Source of the DNA: Molanna angustata
Taxonomy: Eukaryota > Arthropoda > Insecta > Trichoptera > Molannidae
Direction: 5' to 3'
NCBI GenBank assembly: GCA_963576475.1
Contig: OY754990.1
Coordinates: 13,881,061 to 13,945,060 of the forward strand
Length of the DNA: 64,000 nucleotides
The translations under genes and the position numbers were made by a program. The first letter of the stretch is position 1, and each line of letters begins with the position of its first letter. Positions 22,226-63,267 of the stretch are shown here, one piece after another. Below the pieces are notes generated by a model that did no database searches, was not told where the DNA came from, and was given only the letters and a program-made list of their open reading frames with translations.

Positions 22226-24043
22226 GTTGCCCATCTTCTAAGATAAATTTTGTTAAATACATGAGTGAAAATCAAATTTAAATCAACGTATATACAACTA
22301 ACCTAACCAATCCATCACTTGATAACATAAATTTAAATAAAACAATAATAGACTATGAATTTATACATAAAATACTTAAATAAAAAAAACACTCAAAATA
22401 TATTATTAACGTTTTTGGTAACGATAACTTTACTAACGTGTCAAAGGCTGATTTTATCAAACGTTTCTTGATAAATGATAAGCATTTGTGTTCCTTTCCA
22501 CAAACTTATGACAAAAGATTATGCTGCGAGGCGCCACTTTAGAAAAGTGTCCCGTAGAAGTCAGGTAATAGAAAATACAACAGGCAACAATAACATCCAA
22601 CACATTCCGATTTAGTGCCTTTTTAGGTGAGAATCTGGTGTGGTATATACGCATGTGTTGCGCTTCAATACCTTCCGCAGAGAAATCTATATGTTTAATA
22701 TGAACCTATCAACCGTGCAAAAAGAGAATCCGGTATTTTTATTGACAATAACATCTCAATAGAGACGAAGTTAGGATATTATAGAAGAACCAGGAACTCA
22801 GGCACCTACAGGGCTTACAAACCTGTCATCGGCTGGTTTACGTCATCACTTTATGCGCTTGCGCAACGTTCACCAATCATGCCTTTATTGAGTTCCCTTA
22901 TCAATGATATTTTTGAAAGTTCTATATATTTGAATAATGTGTAAACATTTCACCTAAATAATATGAAATTATACTATTGCCATCTATGAGGTAACGAAGA
23001 AACCTTTTTGCAACGCCATCTATTGAGAAGTTGATTAATTTGTAAACAAAACTAAGGTGGTCTTGTATTTTACCGTCGTTGAGAGGTTTAAACATTACGG
23101 CATTAATCATATTCATTTTTATTTTCAAAATGCGTGTAAATCGACGAAAAATTAAAATTATAGACACAATTGACAATATTACGCTACTAAAAGGCTAATG
23201 ACTGTCACTTTGACAGTTGTTTCTTAAGTATTCGTTTAGGTGGCGGAAATCAGCTCCCCAGAATTAGGGGGCTCTTAAGTGTCTTGGGAAACTCATATGT
23301 AGGTGGTGAAACGAAAATTCACGTTAGGTGCTACATAAGAATTCTTAGGTAGCACCTAAGAGTTAGGGGGCGTTGGTGAAAGTCACCATTAGTCATTTTG
23401 ACAGTCTAAACTATTTACAGAATGAAAATCGCTTCATTTTCTTATTGGATGTACATCAGATATTGGATATTTTGATATATATCGGATTCTGCGAACCCTG
23501 CTTTTTGATGATATCATTTCTATGGCATTTATTTTACTCTCATGATCCTTACAATTATTAATTGGTAAATCAATTCACCCCGTTGTCCGTTTCTCTGGAC
23601 TAGTTCCTTTCATTCTTTCCATCATTAAAAACAATTTTGTAAGGACTCGCCGTCTGCAGATCAACAAAAACATCCAGTCGCAAATCTCTTAAGGCCACAT
23701 TCCAATCACGACAACAACAAAAAATTAAAAAACAAAACATCGCCAAGTTAAACTTGCGTTGTTTCATTATCGCTCCTCTCTACGCAATATCAGATATTAC
23801 GACACGGCAACTACGTCGTTTATCAAAGCACCATACAAATTCGATAGCATCGTCCGCACGTCGCACACTCAAACGGTCCGTTGAAAAAGTGTCGCTGCGA
23901 GGTCTGATGAAAATAATTTGTTGATTTTAAATCTTGAGCGGGGCCGGATCTATGGTTTTCTACGCCTGGCGATTTTAATTTAATACGATTTTAAATTTAG
24001 AACTAATTCAAACTTGACATTTTCTTTCTTAACAACTCAAAAA
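22226..24043. other. Intergenic sequence with TE fragments
   Basis: It contains the LINE fragment near 22755-22850 (see 20025) and a small hairpin at 23324-23362 (TTAGGTGCTAC / GTAGCACCTAA). The remaining sequence, including 23640-23950, has no supported gene. Confidence 0.4.
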
Positions 24044-24050
24044 ATCCACT

Positions 24051-27000
24051 AACAATGTAATAGAAATATTATTTTCAACATTTGTGTAATGGATTATCAA
24101 ATGGAGTGGCAACAATGTAATAGAAATATTATTTTCAACATTTGTGTAATGGATTATCAAATGGAGTGGCAACAATGTAATAGAAATATTATTTTCAACA
24201 TTTGTGTAATGGATTATCAAATGGAGTGGCAACAATGTAATAGAAATATTATTTTCAACATTTGTGTAATGGATTATCAAATGGAGTGGCAACAATGTAA
24301 TAGAAATATTATTTTCAACATTTGTGTAATGGATTATCAAATGGAGTGGCAACAATGTAATAGAAATATTATTTTCAACATTTGTGTAATGGATTATCAA
24401 ATGGAGTGGCAACAATGTAATAGAAATATTATTTTCAACATTTGTGTAATGGATTATCAAATGGAGTGGCAACAATGTAATAGAAATATTATTTTCAACA
24501 TTTGTGTAATGGATTATCAAATGGAGTGGCAACAATGTAATAGAAATATTATTTTCAACATTTGTGTAATGGATTATCAAATGGAGTGGCAACAATGTAA
24601 TAGAAATATTATTTTCAACATTTGTGTAATGGATTATCAAATGGAGTGGCAACAATGTAATAGAAATATTATTTTCAACATTTGTGTAATGGATTATCAA
24701 ATGGAGTGGCAACAATGTAATAGAAATATTATTTTCAACATTTGTGTAATGGATTATCAAATGGAGTGGCAACAATGTAATAGAAATATTATTTTCAACA
24801 TTTGTGTAATGGATTATCAAATGGAGTGGCAACAATGTAATAGAAATATTATTTTCAACATTTGTGTAATGGATTATCAAATGGAGTGGCAACAATGGAA
24901 TAGAAATATTATTTTCAACATTTGTGTAATGGATTATCAAATGGAGTGGCAACAATGGAATAGAAATATTATTTTCAACATTTGTGTAATGGATTATCAA
25001 ATGGAGTGGCAACAATGGAATAGAAATATTATTTTCAACATTTGTGTAATGGATTATCAAATGGAGTGGCAACAATGGAATAGAAATATTATTTTCAACA
25101 TTTGTGTAATGGATTATCAAATGGAGTGGCAACAATGGAATAGAAATATTATTTTCAACATTTGTGTAATGGATTATCAAATGGAGTGGCAACAATGTAA
25201 TAGAAATATTATTTTCAACATTTGTGTAATGGATTATCAAATGGAGTGGCAACAATGTAATAGAAATATTATTTTCAACATTTGTGTAATGGATTATCAA
25301 ATGGAGTGGCAACAATGTAATAGAAATATTATTTTCAACATTTGTGTAATGGATTATCAAATGGAGTGGCAACAATGTAATAGAAATATTATTTTCAACA
25401 TTTGTGTAATGGATTATCAAATGGAGTGGCAACAATGTAATAGAAATATTATTTTCAACATTTGTGTAATGGATTATCAAATGGAGTGGCAACAATGTAA
25501 TAGAAATATTATTTTCAACATTTGTGTAATGGATTATCAAATGGAGTGGCAACAATGTAATAGAAATATTATTTTCAACATTTGTGTAATGGATTATCAA
25601 ATGGAGTGGCAACAATGTAATAGAAATATTATTTTCAACATTTGTGTAATGGATTATCAAATGGAGTGGCAACAATGTAATAGAAATATTATTTTCAACA
25701 TTTGTGTAATGGATTATCAAATGGAGTGGCAACAATGGAATAGAAATATTATTTTCAACATTTGTGTAATGGATTATCAAATGGAGTGGCAACAATGGAA
25801 TAGAAATATTATTTTCAACATTTGTGTAATGGATTATCAAATGGAGTGGCAACAATGGAATAGAAATATTATTTTCAACATTTGTGTAATGGATTATCAA
25901 ATGGAGTGGCAACAATGGAATAGAAATATTATTTTCAACATTTGTGTAATGGATTATCAAATGGAGTGGCAACAATGGAATAGAAATATTATTTTCAACA
26001 TTTGTGTAATGGATTATCAAATGGAGTGGCAACAATGGAATAGAAATATTATTTTCAACATTTGTGTAATGGATTATCAAATGGAGTGGCAACAATGGAA
26101 TAGAAATATTATTTTCAACATTTGTGTAATGGATTATCAAATGGAGTGGCAACAATGGAATAGAAATATTATTTTCAACATTTGTGTAATGGATTATCAA
26201 ATGGAGTGGCAACAATGTAATAGAAATATTATTTTCAACATTTGTGTAATGGATTATCAAATGGAGTGGCAACAATGTAATAGAAATATTATTTTCAACA
26301 TTTGTGTAATGGATTATCAAATGGAGTGGCAACAATGTAATAGAAATATTATTTTCAACATTTGTGTAATGGATTATCAAATGGAGTGGCAACAATGTAA
26401 TAGAAATATTATTTTCAACATTTGTGTAATGGATTATCAAATGGAGTGGCAACAATGTAATAGAAATATTATTTTCAACATTTGTGTAATGGATTATCAA
26501 ATGGAGTGGCAACAATGGAATAGAAATATTATTTTCAACATTTGTGTAATGGATTATCAAATGGAGTGGCAACAATGTAATAGAAATATTATTTTCAACA
26601 TTTGTGTAATGGATTATCAAATGGAGTGGCAACAATGTAATAGAAATATTATTTTCAACATTTGTGTAATGGATTATCAAATGGAGTGGCAACAATGTAA
26701 TAGAAATATTATTTTCAACATTTGTGTAATGGATTATCAAATGGAGTGGCAACAATGTAATAGAAATATTATTTTCAACATTTGTGTAATGGATTATCAA
26801 ATGGAGTGGCAACAATGTAATAGAAATATTATTTTCAACATTTGTGTAATGGATTATCAAATGGAGTGGCAACAATGTAATAGAAATATTATTTTCAACA
26901 TTTGTGTAATGGATTATCAAATGGAGTGGCAACAATGTAATAGAAATATTATTTTCAACATTTGTGTAATGGATTATCAAATGGAGTGGCAACAATGGAA
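24051..27000. repeat. 60-bp satellite array, about 49 units
   Basis: Units of exactly 60 bases (AACAATGTAATAGAAATATT ... GGAGTGGC) are almost identical over 2.95 kb. The only visible variation is T or G in AATGTAA/AATGGAA, arranged in runs (about 14 T, 5 G, 9 T, 8 G, 5 T, 1 G, 7 T, 1 G). The period is divisible by three and lacks stops, so frames of 982 and 988 codons exist on the two strands. I do not call either a gene: there is no start context, no splice or promoter context and no compositional bias of a protein. Confidence 0.97.
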
Positions 27001-27216
27001 TGGTAAATTATTATTCTTTCCCTTTTTTCTGATTTAAGAATCTCTCCAATTTGAATTGCCCAGAGTATCCCCACCTGGTGCAACAGCACTATTATAATAT
27101 ATGGTGGATATTGCCCTGATCTTGTTTGTGTCCACATCATATTCTATATAATACTAATCTAAATGTGTAAGACAAAGTTTGAGAGAATTTTATATGTGGT
27201 AGGTAGTTGAAAACAT

Positions 27217-27665
27217 GAACCAATAGTTATTGATTCAGTTATTCTGAAACAATTTCCTTAATTGATTTGATTATTCTAAAACAAATTCAGTAATTGAATT
27301 GGTTATTCTAAAACAAAATTTGGCAATCGATTCAATTAATCTTGAACAAATTTGGTAATTGATTCAGTTATTCTAAATTGAATTCAGTAATTGATTTGGT
27401 TATTCTAAAACAAATTCGTTAATTGATTTGGTTATTCTAAAACAAATTCGTTAATTGATTTGGTTATTCTTAAACAAATTCGTTAATTGATTCAGTTATC
27501 GTAAAAAAATCTTTAATTGATTCGGTTATTCTAAAACAGGTTCATTAATTGATTCAGTTATTCTAAAACAGGTTCATTAATTGATTCGGTTATTCTAAAA
27601 CAAATTTGTCAATTGATTCGGTTATTCTAAAGCAAATTTGATAAGTGATTCAGTTTTCTTTAAAC
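27217..27665. repeat. Degenerate 32-34-bp tandem array
   Basis: About 14 diverged units of the type TTGATTCGGTTATTCTAAAA with CAAATTCGTTAA spacers. Confidence 0.9.
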
Positions 27666-28262
27666 AGACTGAATTACATAATGGATAATAAAATACCTAC
27701 ATTTAATCAACATAATAAATTTAAATTTAATTTCAAACATATTTCATCAGATATATTGGTTTTAAAAAACGATTTTTCGGAGAATGTTAATTCCATTTCG
27801 GGTTTCCTTAAAGACCAATAAGATGACAAACTAATTGACAAGAAACCGACTGAAGACAGGAAACGATTGAGTGTATCGTAGCAGGCTGCTCGTCACCGGT
27901 AAATAATCGGAATTCATTAAGTTCTCTCCCTATTTAACTGCGCCTCTACACAGATGCATCTTTTGAACGTACGGCAGTTCCGGCCCAACCTCGTAAAGCG
28001 ATCAATTTACAGCGTTAACCGACCTTTCAAAATGTTCACAACTCATCCACACACCAATTTGTTTAACTATTTTATAGATAATAATAAATAACAAAAAATT
28101 ATCCATACAATGTGCTCCGATTTTCTAAGATAAAATAATTTTACCGTCTTGCTTACTCTTTGAGGCTCAAATATAAGTTCATAAAGGATAAACTTATTTC
28201 AAAAGTACGATGAGGTACCAAGTGATGATACTTGATGTAATGAATGTTCCCCTAAGGCCTTT
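27666..28262. other. Intergenic sequence
   Basis: No gene or known repeat; 27840-28030 is locally less AT-rich. Confidence 0.35.
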
Positions 28263-28368
28263 CTCACTATTTGCAATTCGACAGTATTTCGAAGGCTAAG
28301 CAGTTTCGGCAATATAACAAACTGGGTAAGCGTTGTGTTATAGTCAAATTGCAAATAGTAAGTAAGAT
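28263..28368. mobile_element. Small inverted-repeat element
   Basis: CTCACTATTTGCAATTCGAC on the left is matched in inverse by GTCAAATTGCAAATAGTAAG on the right, giving about 106 bases with 20-base arms. It is a MITE-like or hairpin element. Confidence 0.55.
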
Positions 28369-28453
28369 CCATTTGGTTTTAGTTAAGCCAGGGCTTATGT
28401 ATATCAGCCGTGGCTAAGCTTGGCTTATCGAAGAATAGTAAACAAGATAAACA

Positions 28454-28795
<342 letters not shown>

Positions 28796-28919
28796 TTCTC
28801 AAAGTGAAATCTTATTTAATCAATACAAATAGTAGTAAATAAATATTAAAAAGAATACATTTAACTAAATATATTATGAAAGCCAAACCATGAAACACGA
28901 TAATTTGTAGTGAATAAAC

Positions 28920-29308
28920 AGTGTCAAAATGACAAACGGTACGAGTGTCAAAATGACAACCGGTACGAGTGTCAAAATGACAACCGGTACGTGTGTCAAA
29001 ATGACAACTGGTACGAGTGTCAAAATGAAAACCGATACGAGTGTCAAAATGACAAACGGTACGAGTGTCAAAATGACAACCGGTACGAGTATCAAAATGA
29101 AAAACGGAGTGTCAAAATGACAACCGGTACGAGTGTCAAAATGACAACCGGTATGAGTGTCAAAATGGCAAACGGTACGAGTGTCAAAATGACAACCGGT
29201 ACGAGTGTCAAAATGACAACCGATACGAGTGCCAAAATGACAAATGGTAGGAGTGTCAAAATGACAAACGGTACGAGTGTCAAAATGACATTTGTCAAAC
29301 GAGTCAAC
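28920..29308. repeat. 24-bp tandem array with TGTCAAAATGACA hairpin
   Basis: About 16 units of 24 bases (TGTCAAAATGACAACCGGTACGAG and variants, quoted in two parts: TGTCAAAATGACA then ACCGGTACGAG). The first half is an interrupted palindrome (TGTCA-AAA-TGACA). The array lies about 230 bases beyond the stop codon of the JIL-1-like gene. Frames over it are periodicity artefacts. Confidence 0.95.
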
Positions 29309-29536
29309 GAAAATACAGCTGGACTAAGAGTCGCCATAATGGCAGGACACATTCATTTAATTTTCTAGCGATTGTGATGTCGATACGTTATGACGCAGCG
29401 TAAGATTTAAACGCCAAAGAAAAATAAGTTATTAAAAATTACACAGACGTTAACGCGAGAGAGCAACACTCCCCCCCGACACTATTGAACTTCTTGGTAA
29501 ATTGTCTTTAGTAGCAGAGCGTGCGAGGGTCACGTG

Positions 29537-57332
<27,796 letters not shown>

Positions 57333-57630
57333 CTGAAACAAATATCAATATTATTTTATAATGAGGTTTATATATTTAGATAAAATAAAGCAGTGAAAAA
57401 AACATTACAGTAATCCGGGTATGATTTTTTTTAACATGTCTACGTAGGGGACACCAGCTATTAGGATTTGGGTCCTTTTTACTCTTCCGAAGAAGCGCAC
57501 TACGTAGCGTTGGGAGGGGTTTGCAATCTAGAAAAGAGTTTATTGATTCGGATTTTAAAAAGACGGCCGGGTTGTACGAAGGTGGAAACACAGAATTTGG
57601 ACAGTCGGGCTGCTGTAATAATAAAGGAGT
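57333..57630. other. Sequence upstream of kinase exon a
   Basis: It holds a plus frame with GCTKVETQNLDSRAAVIIKE that may be a TE remnant. I could not find the preceding kinase exon here. Confidence 0.35.
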
Positions 57631-57975
57631 TAAAGCTTATTCCAGTATTGTGTACTTGATTAATACAGTAATCTGGGTACGATAGCTTATTCCATTATTG
57701 TGTACTTGATTAATACAGTAATCTGTGAATGATTGTTTATTCCAGTATTGTGTACTTGATTAATACAGTAATCTGGGAATGATTGTTTATTCCATTATTG
57801 TGTACTTGATTAATACAGAAATCTGGGTATGATTGCTTATTCCAGTATTGTGTACTTATTTAATACAGTAATATGGGTATGATTTCTTATTACAGTTTTG
57901 TGTACTTGAATAATATAGTAATCTGGGTATGATTGCTTATTGAAGTATTGTGCACTTGATTAATACAGTAAAGTG
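57631..57975. repeat. 50-bp tandem array, seven units
   Basis: Units of about 50 bases (TATTGTGTACTTGATTAATA, CAGTAATCTGGGTATGATT) with moderate divergence. Confidence 0.93.
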
Positions 57976-58057
57976 TACTTTGTGGTGATGATATGTAGTA
58001 TCATTGCATTTGGTGTAATGCATTAAAAATGTGATATTCCCATAGATATTTATGACA

Positions 58058-58540
58058 ATATACTAGATGTCTAAGTAATCAAATTTTGTATGAATCAAAG
58101 TGAGGCATTTTTCCGGGGGATTTTTGACATTTTGATAGGCAGACCACATCGTTTTTCTATAGAGAATAACGACTAATGTGAATTGTTTTCGGATTTATTT
58201 GTCTAAAAAACATTTTAATTATTAACAATTTAGAGAACATTTATCTAGGATGTGTTGAAATGTAAGGAAAACTGAAATATGTTGCCAACCAAAATGTCAA
58301 ACGCGCGATATTCCATGACTCACTTTTTGCACGGAGTGTTAATATTTATGCTGGCAACTCTGTAGAGTGTGAAGGATGGCAATACTAATCATTGAAAGAG
58401 AACATGTATAGATTGTAATCTGAATAAATCTTTGTTATACAAGTAATGAAACACCGTGTAGTTTTACATCTCCAAAATCACATATAAGAAGACGGAGTAC
58501 AACATCTAGTATATTATAATAAAAATCTATGGATATTCCT
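58058..58540 (-). mobile_element. MITE family M1, copy 2, with extra segment
   Basis: 58060-58345 is the inverse of 14300-14590. The outer end TACAACATCTAGTATATTAT near 58499 matches the other terminus, so 58346-58495 is an extra block, perhaps an insertion. Confidence 0.65.
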
Positions 58541-58689
58541 TACATTAGGGATATTTTTCCTACCATATACAACTCAGAATTTTTTCTTTTATAATTTCAT
58601 ATTATTTGGTTTTTAAATATGAGACTAGGGTAGCTTAATTTGGCAATATACCAACATTACCGTGAATTGCACTTTTGAGTGAAACATAC

Positions 58690-59440
58690 TCAATGACTGT
58701 TATTTCAGTACTATGTATTTGTGTAATTGATTATTACAATAATCTGGGTATGAGAGATTATTACAATGTAATTGTGTAATGGATTATTCTAGTATTATTA
58801 CAGTAATGTTTAATTGCTTATTCCAGTATTATTGCAGTAATACTTGTGTATTTAATTAAATCAGTAATATTCTTGTAGTGAATTATTCTAGTAATATTAC
58901 AGTAATCTTCTTTGATTGCTGATTCCAGTATTATTGCAGTAATACTTGTGTATTTAATTAAATCAGTAATATTCTTGTAGTGAATTATTCTAGTAATATT
59001 ACAGTAATCTTCTTTGATTGCTGATTCCAGTATTATTGCAGTAATACTTGTGTATTTAATTAAATCAGTAATATTCTTGTAGTGAATTATTCTAGTAATA
59101 TTACAGTAATCTTCTTTGATTGCTGATTCCAGTATTATTGCAGTAATACTTGTGTATTTAATTAAATCAGTAATATTCTTGTAGTGAATTATTCTAGTAA
59201 TATTACAGTAATCTTCTTTGATTGCTGATTCCAGTATTATTGCAGTAATACTTGTGTATTTAATTAAATCAGTAATATTCTTGTAGTGAATTATTCTAGT
59301 AATATTACAGTAATCTTCTTTGATTGCTGATTCCAGTATTATTGCAGTAATACTTGTGTATTTAATTAAATCAGTAATATTCTTGTAGTGAATTATTCTA
59401 GTAATATTACAGTAATCTTCTTTGATTGCTGATTCCAGTA
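58690..59440. repeat. 102-bp tandem array, about six units
   Basis: Units of 102 bases (TCTTCTTTGATTGCTGATTC ... AGTAATATTACAGTAA) are nearly identical from 58820; a diverged part precedes them. The 213-codon minus frame is a periodicity artefact. Confidence 0.96.
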
Positions 59441-59459
59441 TTGGTTGAGCAATATTCAT

Positions 59460-60020
59460 TTGCCACAGTAATTACATAATTTATTTGAATTATTTATTTC
59501 AAACAGGTCAACTGTAGGACCAGTCTGCCCTCTGTGAATTAGATAGTCACTTATTTGTTATGCTTTCTCGACGTCTGAGCAACACAGGTGGGCGGATATG
59601 GTTTGAGCCATCGATATGGAAGACGACAGTTTTTTTGACCAGTTTGGACAGTTGTTGTCGCACGTTGTCGCCCGTTAGCGGTACACTGTATTGTCACATT
59701 CGTCGACAGATCAAGTTACGTCTTGTCGAGGAAAAAATAACCATAATTTATTTGCGTTTTTAATAATTTATTTGCGTTTTAATAATTACGCCACGGGAGG
59801 TTTTTGTGTGTGAAACTTGTGAAGTGGACGAACCATCATCTCCACCATACCAGGACCGGAGATACGAATTCTGTGCCTGCGAAGACTGGAGACCCGTCAC
59901 AAGGTAAGTGGCTGTCTCATATTCGCAGAAGGAGTTACAGGCTTTCTTCGGTTGACTTGTTGACACATACATAATTCCTACCCCATCACACTGAGCGGGA
60001 AGTTACGCCCCCGCTCATTC
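59460..60020 (+). mobile_element. Putative 5' LTR and start of leader of BEL/Pao element
   Basis: The region has the GC-richer, promoter-like character of an LTR and contains a good splice donor-like AAGGTAAGT at 59903. It ends in TCATTCA just before a primer-binding-site-like TTTGGTCC. The 5' boundary is not determined because the 3' LTR is outside the window. Confidence 0.5.
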
Positions 60021-61440
60021 ATTTGGTCCTTTCGAGTCGAATATTGCCCAGCAATATTGAACATAATTATTACAATATAAATGCTTGGAGATTCGTAGAA
60101 TTTTTACGTAATTTTTGGTGAATTTTTTAATGAATTTTTGAGTTGGTCCATTAAGTACCTATATTAAATATCGGACGCATTTGGTCCTTTCGAGTCGAAT
60201 ATTGCCCAGCAATATTGAACATAATTATTACAATATAAATGCTTGGAGATTCGTAGAATTTTTACGTAATTTTTGGTGAATTTTTTAATGAATTTTTGAG
60301 TTGGTCCATTAAGTACCTATATTAAATATCGGACGCATTTGGTCCTTTCGAGTCGAATATTGCCCAGCAATATTGAACATAATTATTACAATATAAATGC
60401 TTGGAGATTCGTAGAATTTTTACGTAATTTTTGGTGAATTTTTTAATGAATTTTTGAGTTGGTCCATTAAGTACCTATATTAAATATCGGACGCATTTGG
60501 TCCTTTCGAGTCGAATATTGCCCAGCAATATTGAACATAATTATTACAATATAAATGCTTGGAGATTCGTAGAATTTTTACGTAATTTTTGGTGAATTTT
60601 TTAATGAATTTTTGAGTTGGTCCATTAAGTACCTATATTAAATATCGGACGCATTTGGTCCTTTCGAGTCGAATATTGCCCAGCAATATTGAACATAATT
60701 ATTACAATATAAATGCTTGGAGATTCGTAGAATTTTTACGTAATTTTTGGTGAATTTTTTAATGAATTTTTGAGTTGGTCCATTAAGTACCTATATTAAA
60801 TATCGGACGCATTTGGTCCTTTCGAGTCGAATATTGCCCAGCAATATTGAACATAATTATTACAATATAAATGCTTGGAGATTCGTAGAATTTTTACGTA
60901 ATTTTTGGTGAATTTTTTAATGAATTTTTGAGTTGGTCCATTAAGTACCTATATTAAATATCGGACGCATTTGGTCCTTTCGAGTCGAATATTGCCCAGC
61001 AATATTGAACATAATTATTACAATATAAATGCTTGGAGATTCGTAGAATTTTTACGTAATTTTTGGTGAATTTTTTAATGAATTTTTGAGTTGGTCCATT
61101 AAGTACCTATATTAAATATCGGACGCATATGATCCTTTCGAGTCGAATATTGCCCAGCAATATTGAACATAATTATTACAATATAAATGCTTGGAGATTC
61201 GTAGAATTTTTACGTAATTTTTGGTGAATTTTTTATTGAATTTTTGAGTTGGTCAATTAAGTACCTATATTAAATATCGGACGCATATGATCCTTTCGAG
61301 TCGAATATTGCCCAGCAATATTGAACATATTTATAATAATATAACTGCTTGGAAATTCGTAGAATTTTTACGTAATTTTTGGTGAATTTTTTAATGAATT
61401 TTGAGTTGGTCAATTAAGTACCTAAATTGAATATCATACT
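60021..61440. repeat. 158-bp tandem array in BEL leader, nine units
   Basis: Units start at 60021, 60179, 60337, 60495, 60653, 60811, 60969, 61127 and 61285. Each begins ATTTGGTCCTTTCGAGTCGA (ATATGATCC in the last two) and ends AAATATCGGACGC. The first seven look identical; the last two are diverged. Confidence 0.97.
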
Positions 61441-61740
61441 TTACGATAAATATTATATTTATCATATAATATCTAACTTGTTAATTCACGTAATTTTTGG
61501 TGAATTTTTAATGAATTTGAGTAGGTCAATTAAGCACCTAACTTGAATATCATACTTTACGATAAATATTATATTTATCATATAATATCTAACTTGTGAA
61601 TTGACGTAATTTTTGGTGAATTTTTAAGGAATGTTTTGAGTTGGTTAATTAAGTACCTAAATTAAATATCGTATTTAACGATAAATATTATATTTATCAT
61701 ATACCTAACTTGTTAATTTACGTAATTTTGTTAAATTTGA
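61441..61740. repeat. Decayed continuation of the leader repeat
   Basis: Two to three units of about 118 bases share TACGTAATTTTTGGTGAATT with the 158-bp unit and add TTACGATAAATATTATATTT. Confidence 0.85.
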
Positions 61741-62400
61741 ATAAGTTTAAATAGTTTGATCTTATAAATAATCACATAAACGTATTGCGCATATCATATC
61801 ATTTATTTAAATATACCCACAAAAAATATTGTAGATATCGGTACGTAATGTTTGGTATATTTCGAATCGAATTATTGGATTTATGTCCAGTCAATTATGT
61901 TCAATCAATCGGAACATAATATAAGTTAATTGTTAGATTTAGTTATTTTTACCCGATCAAGTTAGCTGTTAGTTGAATGGGTACCTGCCTATACAATTAT
62001 ACATTCATTATTAGCTTAGTACAGTGAGTACATGTCTGTGTGTAAGAAATATCACAAATCTAAAGCGATATTGCGTATAACTACGTAGGTACCTATGTAA
62101 TATTTGATATAATATATTATATTCCTGCGTTCGACAGTGCATTGACGTACAACAGTACGTTCGTATATAACATTGCGATATATATATGTACATTAAGTAC
62201 ATGAGTACATTAGTGTTGGGAATAATCCAGTGCGGTCTGTATTTATATACTTATTCAGATAAACAATTTAATAAAACATAATTGTTAGTGGATACGAGTC
62301 GTATGTACATATGTTATGAACAAATAATTTAAAACCAATAAAATAAAATAATTATTTCACAATACCTAATTAAATAATACGAAGCGTATGTACATACCTA
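61741..62400. other. AT-rich leader sequence
   Basis: No gene or clear repeat. Confidence 0.4.
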
Positions 62401-63265
62401 CCTAAACCAGTTAACTGGGACAAATTATATACTTTTATATACCTAAATATACAGGCGATTAATTGAATATTAACAGAGACAAATTATATACTTTATGTAC
62501 CTAAATATACAGTCGATTAATTAAATATTAACTGGGACAAATTATATACTTTTATATACCTAAATACAGGCGGTTAATTGAATATTAACTGTGAACAATT
62601 AATATAATTGAATATTACTTTTATACCTATACCTATACCTAAATATACAGTCGATTAATTAAATATTAACTGGGACAAATTATATACTTTTATATACCTA
62701 AATACAGGCGGTTAATTGAATATTAACTGTGAACAATTAATATAATTGAATATTACTTTATACCTATACCTATACCTAAATACACAGTCGATTAATTAAA
62801 ATTTAACTGAGCAAATTAAATATTTACATAAATACCTAAATATACAGTCAATTGATTAAATTTTAACTGGTACAAATTAAATGTTTACATAAATACCTAA
62901 ATATACAGTCAATTGATTGAATTTTAACTGGTACAAATTAAATATTTACATAAATACAAATAATACCTAGATACTTTATACCTAAATTAAATATTTACAT
63001 AAATACAAATAATACCTAGATACTTTATACCTAAATTAAATATTTACATAAATACAAATAATACCTAGATACTTTATACCTAAATTAAATATTTACATTG
63101 ATACAAATAATACCTAGATACTTTATCCCTGAATTAAATATTTACATAAATACAAATAATACCTAGATACTTTATACCTAAATTAAAATATTTACTTAAA
63201 TACCTAATATCTAGATAGGTATTTTTTGTATACCTAAACACAAATAATACCTAAATACCTTCTCA
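62401..63265. repeat. Further short tandem arrays in the leader
   Basis: Units with TACAGTCGATTAATTAAATA and GGGACAAATTATATACTTT recur at 62400-62930, then about five 47-base units (AAATATTTACATAAATACAA, ATAATACCTAGATACTTTATACC) at 62937-63190. Confidence 0.9.
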
Positions 63266-63267
63266 AT

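Noticed and set aside
24029..27037. Open frames of 988 and 982 codons on opposite strands
   Set aside because: Both follow from a stop-free 60-base unit; there is no start, splice or promoter context, so they are reported only as a satellite.
28910..29368. 152-codon frame with NDNRYECQ repeats
   Set aside because: It arises from the 24-base period of the array and has no supporting context.
57397..57660. Kinase exon upstream of exon a
   Set aside because: No ATP-binding loop or VAIK-type motif was found on the minus strand; the frame here looks TE-derived.
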